Shown piece by piece: positions 44,834 through 55,817 of a stretch of DNA of 64,000 nt. The notes beneath the pieces are model-generated. The model had not been told where the DNA came from. It searched no databases and saw only the letters and a list, made by a program, of their open reading frames with translations. Made by a program: the position numbers and the translations under genes. This DNA is from Vandiemenella viatica (Eukaryota > Arthropoda > Insecta > Orthoptera > Morabidae): positions 284,244,231-284,308,230 of the forward strand of contig JARYHS010008074.1 of NCBI GenBank assembly GCA_031002005.1, given 5' to 3'. Each line of letters opens with the position of its first letter. The stretch's first letter is position 1.

Positions 44834-46147
44834 CGAGGGTTTTTTTTTTAAGTAAGGGCCGTTTTTTTATTTTTTTAAAAAGATACAAATACTTTTGTAA
44901 AAAAACTTTTATTTTCTGATTCTACACACTTTTACCTATTTTTCTACATAGTTGCCTTGTTTATTTAAGCACTTGTCATACCGTACAACTAAGTTTTTAA
45001 TTCCCTCTTCAAAGAATTCGGCCGCCTGCTCCGACAGCCAAGAGTTCACGGCCGCTTTCACTTCATCGTCGTCATTGAAGCGCTGCCCGCCAAGATGGTG
45101 TTTCAGGTACCGGAAAAGGTGAAAATCGCTAGGAGCAAGGTCGGGGCTGTATGGTGGATGGTCCAAAACTTCCCAGCCAAAAGAATCAATCAAATCCCGA
45201 GTCTTTTGAGAGGTGTGAGGCCTAGCGTTATCGTGCAGGAGCAAAACTCCTTTTGTCAGCATGCCGCGCCTTTTGTTTTGAATTGCTCTGCGGAGCTTCT
45301 TTAGAGTTGCACAGTAGGCATCTGAGTTGATTGTCGTTCCTCGTGGCATAAAGTCCACTAGCAAAACACCGCGCCGGTCCCAGAACACAGTTGCCATAAT
45401 CTTGCGCTTTGACAGCGTCTGTTTGGCTTTGACCTTGACGGGTGAGGTTGTGTGTCGCCATTCCATCGATTTTCGCTTGCTTTCGGGAGTGATATGGGAT
45501 ACCCATGTTTCATCTCCAGTGACAATTTGACTCAACATGTCATCCCCTTCTTCCTCGTAACGAATCAAAAAGTCCAATGAAGTGGCAAATCTCTTCCCTT
45601 TGTGGTCCTCTGTGAGGAGTGTGGGTACCCACCGAGAACACAGTTTCTTAAACTTTAGGTTTTCAGACACAATTTTGTACAAAACCGATCTTGAAACTTG
45701 TGGAAATTGTGAATCTTCTGTCCTCACGAATCTTTGTTTCGACTGCAGCCACCAAATCATCAGTGATCACAGAGGGCCGGCCTGAGCGTTCTTCGTCATG
45801 GACGTTTTGACGGCCATTTTTAAACTCTCTAACCCATTGACGCACTTTACCTTCACTCATTGCATTCAAGCCATAAACTTCTGTTAACTGACGATGAATT
45901 TCTGCAGCTGATAGGCTTCTCGCGGTCAAAAAACGTATCACTGACCGTATCTCACACGCGGCGGGCGATTCAATAATCGTAAACATTATAAAGTAGCACA
46001 GCGATGCGTACACGTCAGCTACAGAGCTGCAACTGGCATCAGTGTGAACGGGAAGGATGCCGGCAAGTGGCGCGGTGGATTGTTGCGGCGTCCGCGCGAA
46101 CTACGGGACTATATGCGCGAACGGCCCTTACTTAAAAACAACCCTCG
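44834..46147 (-). mobile_element. mariner transposon, 1314 bp, in CR1
   Basis: Terminal inverted repeats start CGAGGGTTTTTTTTTTAAGT and end CTTAAAAACAACCCTCG, the latter adjoining ACGGCCCTTA (the inverted form of TAAGGGCCGT). TA flanks both ends (44832-44833, 46148-46149), as expected for the TA duplication of mariner insertion. The length fits mariner. The transposase is on the minus strand and has one frame break. Confidence 0.88.
44936..46013 (-). pseudogene. mariner transposase (DD34D), one frameshift
   Basis: The N-terminal frame (46013 to about 45720) has the paired helix-turn-helix region: VIRFLTARSLSAAEIHRQL, then VRQWVREFKNGRQ, then the GRPSV hook. A small deletion near 45720 shifts the frame into the catalytic part (45760-44936, 274 residues). 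There VTGDETWVSH (D83 of that frame), LLLHDNARPH (D177) and YSPDLAPSDFHLF (D212) give 34 residues between the second and third Asp, the mariner signature. Linker motif WVPTLLTEDHK is also present (mariner WVPHELT). Catalytic residues are intact and only the frame is lost, so the copy is young but non-autonomous. Confidence 0.88.
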
Positions 46148-46232
46148 TAGATACACAAATAAAAAACAAAAGGTTGATTATGATTATAAGGTGGTGAATG
46201 AATAGGGTATATACATGTACTATTTTTATATT

Positions 46233-47232
46233 NNNNNNNNNNNNNNNNNNNNNNNNNNNNNNNNNNNNNNNNNNNNNNNNNNNNNNNNNNNNNNNNNNNN
46301 NNNNNNNNNNNNNNNNNNNNNNNNNNNNNNNNNNNNNNNNNNNNNNNNNNNNNNNNNNNNNNNNNNNNNNNNNNNNNNNNNNNNNNNNNNNNNNNNNNNN
46401 NNNNNNNNNNNNNNNNNNNNNNNNNNNNNNNNNNNNNNNNNNNNNNNNNNNNNNNNNNNNNNNNNNNNNNNNNNNNNNNNNNNNNNNNNNNNNNNNNNNN
46501 NNNNNNNNNNNNNNNNNNNNNNNNNNNNNNNNNNNNNNNNNNNNNNNNNNNNNNNNNNNNNNNNNNNNNNNNNNNNNNNNNNNNNNNNNNNNNNNNNNNN
46601 NNNNNNNNNNNNNNNNNNNNNNNNNNNNNNNNNNNNNNNNNNNNNNNNNNNNNNNNNNNNNNNNNNNNNNNNNNNNNNNNNNNNNNNNNNNNNNNNNNNN
46701 NNNNNNNNNNNNNNNNNNNNNNNNNNNNNNNNNNNNNNNNNNNNNNNNNNNNNNNNNNNNNNNNNNNNNNNNNNNNNNNNNNNNNNNNNNNNNNNNNNNN
46801 NNNNNNNNNNNNNNNNNNNNNNNNNNNNNNNNNNNNNNNNNNNNNNNNNNNNNNNNNNNNNNNNNNNNNNNNNNNNNNNNNNNNNNNNNNNNNNNNNNNN
46901 NNNNNNNNNNNNNNNNNNNNNNNNNNNNNNNNNNNNNNNNNNNNNNNNNNNNNNNNNNNNNNNNNNNNNNNNNNNNNNNNNNNNNNNNNNNNNNNNNNNN
47001 NNNNNNNNNNNNNNNNNNNNNNNNNNNNNNNNNNNNNNNNNNNNNNNNNNNNNNNNNNNNNNNNNNNNNNNNNNNNNNNNNNNNNNNNNNNNNNNNNNNN
47101 NNNNNNNNNNNNNNNNNNNNNNNNNNNNNNNNNNNNNNNNNNNNNNNNNNNNNNNNNNNNNNNNNNNNNNNNNNNNNNNNNNNNNNNNNNNNNNNNNNNN
47201 NNNNNNNNNNNNNNNNNNNNNNNNNNNNNNNN
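46233..47232. other. Assembly gap (1000 N)
   Basis: Exactly 1000 N. It lies in the spacer between the inverted arms, so the arms are on different contigs and their relative orientation depends on scaffolding. Confidence 0.99.
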
Positions 47233-47259
47233 CATTAAAGACCAAAATAATGAAAGCTG

Positions 47260-48967
47260 GTAAAGAAACATTAGGCTTTAGGGAACAAGTTGCCCAAAAA
47301 CCTTGGATAACAGAAGAAATTTTGGAGCTGATGGATCAGAGGAGAAGGTACAAAAATGCTCAGGATGAAACAGGAAGAGAGCAGTACAGGCAATTTAGAA
47401 ATATAATAAATAGGAAATGCAAAATAGCAAAAGAAAAATGGCTACAAGAAAAATGTGAAGAAGTAGAAAAGGAAATGGTCGTAGGTAAAGTAGATGTTGC
47501 ATATAGAAAGATCAAACAGAATTTTGGAGAAATGAAGAAAAGAGATATGAACATTAAAGCTGCCGATGGGAAACCTCTATTAAGCTCAGAAGATAGAGCT
47601 AACCGATGAAAAGAATACATTGAGAAACTTTATGTTGGGGACGACTTGAACAATAGTGTAATGGAAAAGGAAGGCGATGTCGACATTGATGACTTAGGAG
47701 ATACTGTTTTGAGGACAGAATTTAATAAAGCTCTGAATGACTTGAAAGCAAATAAGGCAATTGGAATTGATGAGATCCCTGCAGAGCTTCTTAAATCCCT
47801 AGGAGTGGAAGGAATCGAAAGATTATTCAAGCTGATATCAAAAAGTAATGAAACAGGAGAAATTCCAACTGATTTTAATAAAAATATCATCTTTACACTT
47901 CCAAAGAAAGCACAAGCCAACAAATGTGAGAATTATCGCAACATTAGTCTAACAACACGTGCTTCAAAATTATTGACCAGAATAATATACAGAAGGATGC
48001 AAAGGGTAGTAGAAGAGATAGTAGGTGAAGATCAGTTTGGGTTTAGGAAAAATCGCGGTACAAGGGTAGCAATTCCGTCTCTAAGATTAATACTTGAAGG
48101 GCGGATCAAGAAAAACAAAGATACTTTTATGGCATTTGTTGATTTAGAAAAGCTTTTGATAATGTTATGTGGGACAAGATGTTCAAAATTTTAAAGAAGT
48201 CAAGTCTAAAGTATCGAGATAGTGAATACTCTATAAACTATATAAGAATCAGGTGGCTATAATAAAAATAGAGAATCACAAGAGACATACATCAGTTAAA
48301 AAGGGTATGAGACAAGGCTGTAGTCTATCCCCGTTAATATTCAACTTGTATGTAGAAGCAATGAAGAAAGTCAAAGAAAAATTTCCATGTGGCATAAGCT
48401 TTCAGGGAGAAAAAAATTAGTATGCTATGATTTTCTGACGACATTGTCTTCTTAGCAGACAGGGCTGAGGATACTGAGAAGTTACTGAATGGCATGAACA
48501 AAATACTGAAGGAAGATTTTGGACTGAATATAAATCAAAGCAAGACAAAAGTGATGAAATGTGGCAGAAATCATACCAATACTAATAGGTTAAATATAAA
48601 AATAGGATCGGATGCAATAGGCGAAGTAAGAGAATTCTGTTACTTGGGAAGTAAAATTACAACCGATGGCCGAAGCCGGAATGATGGTAAAAGCAGAATA
48701 GCACTAGCAAAAAGAGCCTTCATGAGAAAGAGAAACCTTTTAGTTTCAAATATTGATCTAGGAATCAGGAAGAACTTTTTAAAACTCTCTGTGTGGAGCA
48801 CAGCACTTTATGGTAGCAAAACATGGACTTTAGGAATACTGGAAAGAAAGAAAATTGAAGCATTTGAAATGCGGTGCTACAGAAGAATGCTGAAAATTAA
48901 GTGGACAGACAAAGTAAGAAATGAACGATTTTTGGAAATGATGCGTGAGAAAAGAAGTTTGTGGTAG
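47260..48967 (+). pseudogene. RTE reverse transcriptase, frameshifted
   Basis: Open pieces are 47236-47609 (linker; a TGA in CGATGA at 47607-47609 replaces the TGG seen in 35506-35508), 47646-48194 (palm, to motif A) and 48494-48967 (thumb and C-terminus). Between 48195 and 48490 the sequence still aligns with motif B (GMRQGCSLSPLIFNLYV) and the FADD region, which is altered to an FSDD-like text with an A insertion before it. At least three frameshifts and one nonsense codon are present. The last frame ends at TAG 48965-48967, a few bases before the Tc1 insertion. Confidence 0.8.
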
Positions 48968-49004
48968 AAGCTTACAGAAAGAAGAGACAGGCTGGTAGGT
49001 CATA

Positions 49005-50433
49005 CACAGACGGAAAAAAAAATCCCAACACCAAGAAAAAATTATTGTAGAGTAATGAAATTTGGACAATGCATTTGTCAAGTTAACATGTTTAATTGAT
49101 TAAATTTTCAAGATCACAGGTTAATTTAAGCTCAAGAAAATGCATTTCAAATGTGAAATACTGTTAAATTAATAGCCGGTGTAACCTCCAGAATTTTGAA
49201 TGCAAGCCTGCAAACGTGAATGCATTGTGTCATACAGGTTTCGAATGTCACTTTGTGGTATGGAGTTCCATGCTTGTTGTACTTGTGCTGTCAATACTGG
49301 GACGGTCAGTGCTGGCTGTGGATGATGCTGGAGTTGTCGTCCAATGATATCCCATACGTGTTCAATTGGAGACAGATCTGGTGATCTCGCAGGCCAAGGT
49401 AACATGTCGACACTCTGTAGAGCACGTTGCGAGACAACAGCGGTATGAGGGCGAGCGTTATCCTGTTGAAAAACTCCCCCTTGAATGCTGTTCATGAATG
49501 GCAGCACTACAGGTTGAATTACCAGACTGACGTACAAATTTGCAGTCAGTGTGTTTGGTATAACCACAAGAGTGCTCCTGCTGTCATAGGAAATTGCTCC
49601 CCAGACCATGACTCCAGGTGTAGGTCCAGTGTGTCTAGGCCGCAGACAGTTTGGTTGCAGGCGTTCCCCTGGCCTCCTTCTGACCAACACTCGGCCATCA
49701 CTGGCACCAAGGCAGAACCTGCTTTCATCAGAAAACACAACAGATCTCCACTCCGTCCTCCAATGAGCTCTGGCTTGACACCACTGGAGTCGCAAACGGC
49801 GATGGCTTGTAGTCAGTGGAATGCACGCTACAGGGCGCCTGGCTCGGAGCTGTCCTTGAAGTAACCGATTTCTAACAGTTCGTTGTGTCACTGTGGTACC
49901 AACTGCAGCTCGAATTTCTGCCGCAGACGCAGTACGATGCGCCACAGCTGTACGCCGAATACGGCGGTCTTCCCTCTCAGTAGTGCCACGTGGCCTCCCG
50001 GAACCCGGTCTTCTTGAGGCAGTACCATCCCTTGACCACTGCACCCAACAATCATGCACAGTGGATACATTCCGGCCAAGTCTTTCTGCAATATCGCGAA
50101 AAGAAAATCCACCTTCTCGTAGCCCTATTACACGACCTCGTTCAAACTCGGTGAGCTGTTGATAATGGCTTCTTCGTCTTCTTAAAGGCATTCTTGGCTA
50201 ACATCAACTCACTATGTCAAATCTCAGCGGTAAATAACGTTCACAAACTTTACAGCGCGTATTTAAAGCAAACCTGATTTGCAAGCTCTGAGTAGCGCTA
50301 CTAGCGCCACACTTATGCGCGAAGCGCGAAATTTGAATCGATGTCATCTTTCAGATGTATAAACACGCCTACCAAATTTCGTTTATCTAACACAAGTCTT
50401 TCTTGGTGTTGGGATTTTTTTTTTCCGTCTGTG
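49005..50433 (-). mobile_element. Complete Tc1-like transposon in RTE (1429 bp)
   Basis: Terminal inverted repeats of about 34 bp begin CACAGACGGAAAAAAA and include CCCAACACCAAG; the right end reads CTTGGTGTTGGG to CCGTCTGTG. TA lies on both sides (49003-49004 and 50434-50435). Removing the element restores the RTE sequence GGTCATATTTTGAGACATG. The ORF is intact, so the element may be recently active. Confidence 0.93.
49169..50191 (-). CDS. Tc1-like transposase, intact, 32-residue D-E spacing
   Basis: A 340-residue protein with no lesion. Residues 13-52 form the first helix-turn-helix (LTEFERGRVIGLREGGFSF, then DIAERLGRNVSTVHDCW). GSGRPRGT (residues 64-70) is the GRPR-like hook between the two DNA-binding subdomains, and a second helix-turn-helix follows (AAEIRAAVG...TVRNRLL). 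The catalytic triad is VVFSDESRF (D155), FQQDNARPHT (D244) and DLSPIEHVWD (E277), with PGVMVWGAIS between. The D244-E277 gap is 32 residues by my count, two fewer than classical DD34E Tc1. The Met at 50191 is the first in frame and suits the basic N-terminus MPLRRRR. Confidence 0.93.
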   Translation of the reverse strand: MPLRRRRSHYQQLTEFERGRVIGLREGGFSFRDIAERLGRNVSTVHDCWVQWSRDGTASRRPGSGRPRGTTEREDRRIRRTAVAHRTASAAEIRAAVGTTVTQRTVRNRLLQGQLRARRPVACIPLTTSHRRLRLQWCQARAHWRTEWRSVVFSDESRFCLGASDGRVLVRRRPGERLQPNCLRPRHTGPTPGVMVWGAISYDSRSTLVVIPNTLTANLYVSLVIQPVVLPFMNSIQGGVFQQDNARPHTAVVSQRALQSVDMLPWPARSPDLSPIEHVWDIIGRQLQHHPQPALTVPVLTAQVQQAWNSIPQSDIRNLYDTMHSRLQACIQNSGGYTGY

Positions 50434-50639
50434 TATTTTGAGACATGCAGGATTGGTTAATTTATTAGTGGAGGGAACAGTCGAAGGTAAGAACTGTGGA
50501 GGAAGACAGATATTAGAATATATGAAGCAGATAATTGAGGACGTGGGCTGTAAGGGGTATGTAGAAATTGAGAGGTTAGCACAGGATAGGAAAGGATGGA
50601 GGATTGCATCAAACCAGTCGTAAGACTGACGACAGAAAA

Positions 50640-52511
50640 AAAAGCATGGAATGAACATATAAAAAATACAACACAAATGACATAGTAGTCACAGTCTTAA
50701 ACCTTTGTCAACAGGAAAACATATAACTAGCAATAATTTTAACAAATTTATTTATTGTTCACATTAATACAATGTTCCAATATGTGATTTATATTCATTC
50801 TACTGCCTGTAGTTTTTCTACATATCGATTTCACTTCTTAACATCTCACCCCTACCACCCCCTCAAAGTCTTATGCTGCCAAGCCAGACATGGGGTAAAC
50901 TTCGGAGTACATGATATCATAAATTGCTACCTCATAATTACACCTGCCCACAAGAAGCCGATAGGAATATGTCTATCAGAACCAGAAACTATTCCATTAA
51001 CATTCCAAAATTCAAGTGAAAAAACTCAAATGGTATCATCATCTACAATTGCACTCATTAGCTTCATTACACAATGCAATCCCTGAAATCACAGATTACC
51101 ATTTAAATAATCCATAGCTGAAAATAGTCGTGTTTCTAATGGATCTAAAATATAGCCTACGGTATATAATTTAAAAAATATATACACATGTGATTCCAAG
51201 TCATTTTCTTTCTGCCACATTCCTCTCAATTGGAGAAAACAATTTCGTTTATTGAATGTGAATATAATTTTGAGATAATATTTCTTTTTGAAGTCACCAA
51301 AGAGACACCAATTTTATTAAGTAATAACTAGTTGACATTTCAGGTATAATGTTTTTCAATGAAGTAGATGTGTTCAACTGTAGATGACAATTAATTCATA
51401 TAACTATCCAGAATTTTGTGATGCAATTAGAATGCAATGACATAAATCACTATAGTTTCTTTACGAGTACTTTGAATAACAATTTTTTTAATTTTTGTTG
51501 CCATGTTTACCAATATGAGGTATATTTACATAAAGATTCAATTTTTGTACACTATATTCCAGAATAAACAACACTCATTTTAATTCAGCTCAAGGAATAG
51601 TGTAATATGAATGTTAAGAGAGCTTAGTTGGTGAAATGTTTCAGTACAGGGGCCCAGCCGGCAGAGGGTATGTTAGCCGGCAAGATAGAACAGTAAACTT
51701 CAGAGTTAAACAGAGAAAGTAGAGTGTAGTGGACAGGCTACACCTAGAAGTAATCTCTGGTGTACAAGGTAGTAAAGAAATACACGATTGGCTCATTAGA
51801 ATATGTGACCACTGAAAAGAATTACGATTGGCTGCAAGACTAAGAAGGAGCAGAGCAGCCATGTTGTAAATTAGTCTTTCACAAGTGGCTATGGTGATTT
51901 GACGTATCCATCGCTTGGGGTGGAACCGCATGTGGACCATGTGCAGTGTTTTGCCTGGTATCTGGCATTTGCTATTATCGCGAATAGCAATAACGTGAAC
52001 CGCAAAGACTGTCGGTTTCATGCGGTGACCCGATAATATGAACATGTGCTATTTTGGGAGCCAAGTTTCTAATTGCTGACCTGCTGTCTTCAGTCGAAGA
52101 ATGATGCCTAAACTTTCATTGTAATGCGGAACTTGTACCAGCCTGGACATGTGTGTTTTGAAATAAACATGTTTAAAATGGATCTTCTGAATCCTAGCAA
52201 ACATTCTTTAGTAGTAACCTGCTAATGACAAGCATTTGCATTAGTAAGCCTTATGAATTTCCCGAATTACGTGTAGTGACCAGTGTTGACTTATGAATCT
52301 GTGAGAAATCCTACCCAGTGCCTAGCAGTATACCAGTACTTTCCTTTCATGGTCCAAATTATTACTATCTTCTCTGCTGAGTCTCCAAACAATAGCAAGG
52401 TACGGAAGAGTGCTTTCTGAAGACTGTGGCAGAGTAATGACAACTTGTGTGGGTCAGCAACAGGTATAAGGCTGGAAGCACAACCTGCTACCAAACATTA
52501 CATACCCCTAC
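50640..52511. other. Right-arm copy of the intronic stretch
   Basis: Mirror of 39256-41140. No gene is recognised. Differences from the left arm are scattered substitutions and short indels. Confidence 0.4.
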
Positions 52512-53400
52512 ATAATTATATTATGTATATTATGCTATTATAATAGCTTAGTTTTGTGGATTTAGATTCATATATTTTTTTTTACTTCCTTCAGATGAAC
52601 TTTTTCTAATCTTCTACAGCTGTACCTTGTATTTTGTTTTTTAAATCAAATAAATTCAAATTATTAAACTACTCTGCAAAAGTAGCCTATAGTTTTATTT
52701 TAGCCATTACAAAAATTGCAATTGCCAAGTGACAACAGGTAATTTGTTTATGTATACACTTTTACAATAGAAAGGATCAGATTGAGTGGAGTATTCATGC
52801 AAATTTCTGAGCTGGTCACACTAGTGACATCTGTAACTAGGCAAGCAGGCTGTATTTGGGAAAAAATTATGTCCGGAAAGTCTGGCACCTGTCATAGGAA
52901 CATGAAGAATGGAGTGGGGTGCGGTGGGTGTAAAAAGGAGTTTCATTAGGCATGCAGTGGAGGGGTAAAATGGGAAATAAATGAGGCTCACCCATGGTTT
53001 TGTCCACTTTGCATTAGGGATGAAAGGATCAAGGAGACAGGCATAAGGATCAGGGTGAGGAACAAAACGGTCAGAAGGTTGTTGGAAAGAGTCAGAGCTC
53101 TTGGCAGAAAGTAGAGATGGTTGGTATGGAGAAAAGGGCAATAAGGATTGTTGGGAAAAATACATTTGACCTGTTACCAGAGTCAAGAGTGGAGGAGCCT
53201 CATGTAGATGTAGGAGTAGGTAAGGTGCAGCAGGCCTTTAGGAATAGGTGTGTGCAATGAAAGAATAGGAAGAAAAGGGATCTGCTGCTAGGTACAAGCG
53301 ATGGAATAGGTGGAGGCCCTCTTTTGCAGGATCAGCTGTGCACAGGTTACCAGTTCACAAGTTTTTCAAACCTAGCGCAACTTTAGATCAGGTAATACAG
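52512..53400. other. Right-arm-specific sequence before CR1 ORF1
   Basis: No match in the left arm. The part after about 52800 is likely CR1 5' region; the part before is AT-rich and unassigned. An open minus-strand frame (53186-52821) has no recognisable domain. Confidence 0.35.
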
Positions 53401-53444
53401 GATATAGGTTCACTTTGTAGGGTTTCACCAAGGAGGATAGGGTA

Positions 53445-53753
53445 GTGATAGTGGGAGGTGCAGGGAACAGTATTGATAGAAATGCTAATTATTGTATAGA
53501 GAATGACCTGAAGAAAGTGTTGAAGGAGGCACAGCACACTAGGGTGGAGCTCACGCAAGTCCTAAGTCACCATAACCAGCCACAATTGAACCGCGCTGTG
53601 AGGCGGGTAAATGTGGAAACTGAGATGCTGCTTGGGAACAGCATTAGTTCTGTCGTGGGGGTTGTGCCTGTGGAGACCATTAGTAGGTGGGGTTTCATTA
53701 GGCATGGCATACACCTAAATAGGAGGGGCAAGGGGAGATTTTTGAATTGTTAG
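53445..53753 (+). pseudogene. CR1 ORF1 C-terminal esterase-like fragment
   Basis: A 102-residue frame has MIVGGAGNSIDRNANY near its start and ends GFIRHGIHLNRRGKGRFLN. The HLNRRGK motif is the catalytic His block of the SGNH-hydrolase (esterase) domain found in ORF1 of many CR1 elements, and the GGxN-like start is also compatible with that fold. The Ser block lies further upstream; a possible GTSDGIG relic is at about 53290-53310, out of frame. ORF1 probably continues upstream in broken frames. Confidence 0.6.
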
Positions 53754-53881
53754 CTAAAGCTATAAGGGAGCCCACTTCCAGTGGTGACAGGGTCAGGACT
53801 GCCTTTTTTTTTAGATTAGGGGCTGCTGGTAAGGGAATAAAAATAGGAAATTAAAGTAATACTGAGTGTAGATCAATAGTT

Positions 53882-54577
53882 ATGAAAATCAGTAATTCTA
53901 AAGAAATAGAAGAAACTTTCGAAAGAATAACAGAGGGGGGCAGATCTGGGAAGGCAAATGTTAGTGCAGAAAATATCACAAAGCCAGTGATAAGAGGGTT
54001 AATGGTAAACTGTAGAAGTTTAATGAACAAAGTAATGGAGTTTGCAAACATAATAGACATACACAAATCTCAAATAGTTATAGGGGTAGAGTCCTGGTTA
54101 GAAGGAGTACTAGACAACAAGATTTTTCCTGACGGTTACAGAGTGTACAACAGTGATAGAGGTGCAACTGGTGGAGGGGTATTCATACTGGTAGCAAAGA
54201 CTACTACAGTTCACTGGTGTTCTGAGATCATGAATATCAGTTACTTGGGGAAGACTTCTGGGAAACAAAAAAAGAAAAAGTCAGGGTGTTGGTTGCATAC
54301 CGTAGTGGAAGAAAAAATCAAAGATGAGGTTCTTGGGGAGAAACTAAATTCATATTCAGAGTTCAGACATGAACATAGAATTATAATAATTGGTGGTGAT
54401 TTGAACTTACCACATGTCAACTGGGTAGGAAATAAGATTAGGAACAGAGATTTGCAAATAGTAAGGGAAGAAGGCTTTACACAGGTGGTTGAGCAGAAAA
54501 CAAGGGGACCAAACATGTTGGATATCTTCCTAATAAAGCCTGATGATTACATTATCGGGTGTCAAGTAACTGAATGA
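53882..54577 (+). pseudogene. CR1 AP endonuclease domain
   Basis: The 231-residue frame has LMVNCRSLMNKVMEFANII (first strand with Asn), IVIGVESWL (Glu position; typical members read TETWL or ESWL), GYRVYNSDRGATGGGVFIL, IIIIGGDLNLPHVNWVG (GDLN metal-binding block) and the start of the terminal block (MLDIFLIKPDD). It stops at TGA 54575-54577, in a spot where the copy at 43335 reads through in a similar context (VTEGISNHEAVLMD). This nonsense codon separates the SDH motif from the rest. Confidence 0.75.
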
Positions 54578-55144
54578 ATAAGTGACCACAGTGCAGTTCT
54601 GATGGATATAAGGGGATTCAGTAAACCAGTGGCCAGAATAGAAGGGGAAAATAGATACAATTATAAAAAGCGCAAAATTTTGGAACTAAAAAGCTATTTC
54701 AGGGTTAATTTTATTAAATGGTAGAAGTACAGTGGAGACGAAGAGTTTAAGGAAATAAAAAAAAGGGGTGAAGAAATATTTATTCAAAAGCAGAAAATAA
54801 AAGAGAAGCACAGGACCTACATACTATAACAGGGAGGTGAGGAGGTTAAATAGGTAGGCGAGACGAGAACATAACTGAGTAAGCAACAGCAAGGCAGTAG
54901 GGAATTCTTGAAAAAAACCAACCAAGGAATTAATAATGTCAAAGAAAGAGGCAAAGGATGAGTTTATGAAGAATATAATTGGTGCAGGGAGACCTATAAC
55001 TGATGCATCTGGAAATTTCTATAGCTATATCAGAAAACTGAAGAGAGTTTGAAACAATTATAGATAAGGATGGAAAAGAAGTAAATGAGGCCTTAAAAAG
55101 GTCAGAGTTTTTAAGTAACTGGTTCAGTGAGACCATTGGGAGTA

Positions 55145-55395
55145 GTTTACGTCGCGATACATGACGCCACAACATGACATAGTGCTTATGAAAATTGCTT
55201 AAATAACTGATAACTAAATTCCTCTTGCCATTGGCTGTGACATAAAGGTTCAGTTTTCACTATGGTCCAGGCTGAATTTCAACCTAACCACAATCTCCGC
55301 TAATATTGGCGCTACAAATTCAAAGCCTCAATCACAAGTGCATTGATAAAATCATTTTATCCTAAGTTAGCAACACCGTGTATCGCGACGTAAAC
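55145..55395. mobile_element. MITE with GTTTACGTCGCGATACA termini (right copy)
   Basis: 251 bp, starting GTTTACGTCGCGATACATGA and ending TGTATCGCGACGTAAAC, inverted over 17 bp. It lies within CR1. Near-duplicated AGACCATT words lie on both sides (GAGACCATTGGGAG before, AGACCATTAAGGA after) and may be remnants of a target duplication. No ORF. Confidence 0.78.
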
Positions 55396-55817
55396 GTGAA
55401 CCAGACCATTAAGGACAATAATTCATCAGAAAATGATCTTATCCCCACAGTTTGAAGTGAGCAGATTAGAAAGTTTGAAATAAAATATGAAGATACCATG
55501 AAGGAACTAAGTAACCATAAAAAAGTGTAAAGGGGCCGGTGTGGATAATATTACTACAGATGTCTTAGAGATAGTAGGTTGAGACATTTTACCGTATCTG
55601 GAAACATTATTCAAATTGAGTCTGGACCGTTATAATACCGTCCAGAATTAAGGCCTAGACTCATGCTGGTCCAGTGTGTATTGCTGATTGGCTACCAAAG
55701 TGTTAGTCGGTGCGCAATACAGTATACAGCGTCGAATCGCAAACTCATTCAACTACATAAGATAAAAACAACACAAAAGAAAATAAATGTCATTTCATAA
55801 AGTAACATCACACTTAC

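Larger units (their letters stand above)
42865..46232 (+). mobile_element. CR1 LINE, interrupted by a mariner
   Basis: The plus-strand CR1 copy runs from endonuclease (FFPDSYRVYRRDRGAIRGGIF) through a linker to the RT. RT pieces read KTFDRVNHKMVVNKVKTIGLD (frame 44271-44570), a motif B relic (GVLQGSVLGPLLF) and a damaged motif C. Multiple frameshifts and stops inactivate it. It is split at 44834-46147 by a mariner, resumes at 46148 (GATACACAAATAAAAAACAAA) and runs into the N gap. It lies just downstream of exon 3, presumably within intron 3 of the host gene. Confidence 0.8.
47233..50637 (+). mobile_element. RTE LINE interrupted by a Tc1 element
   Basis: The plus-strand RTE starts inside the gap (endonuclease lost). 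It has linker and RT text (47260-48970) and continues after the Tc1 insertion at 50434 to the 3' end CAGTCGTAAGACTGACGACAG and an A tract. Motifs are DEIPAELLKSLGVEGI, IVGEDQFGFRKNRGTRV, FMAFVDLEK followed by a frameshift at about 48150, a damaged active site (48430-48450), then FCYLGSKITTDGRSRND and LKLSVWSTALYGSKTW. Its 3' 180 bp form the inner edge of the right arm. Confidence 0.85.
53401..55628 (+). mobile_element. CR1 LINE with ORF1 esterase relic and endonuclease
   Basis: The plus-strand CR1 copy contains the end of an ORF1 esterase-like domain, an endonuclease, and a linker extending into the RT N-terminus. A MITE is inserted at 55145. It ends abruptly at 55628 (GAGTCTGGAC) against host-like sequence, at the same junction as in the left arm. 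The RT core is missing. Confidence 0.8.
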
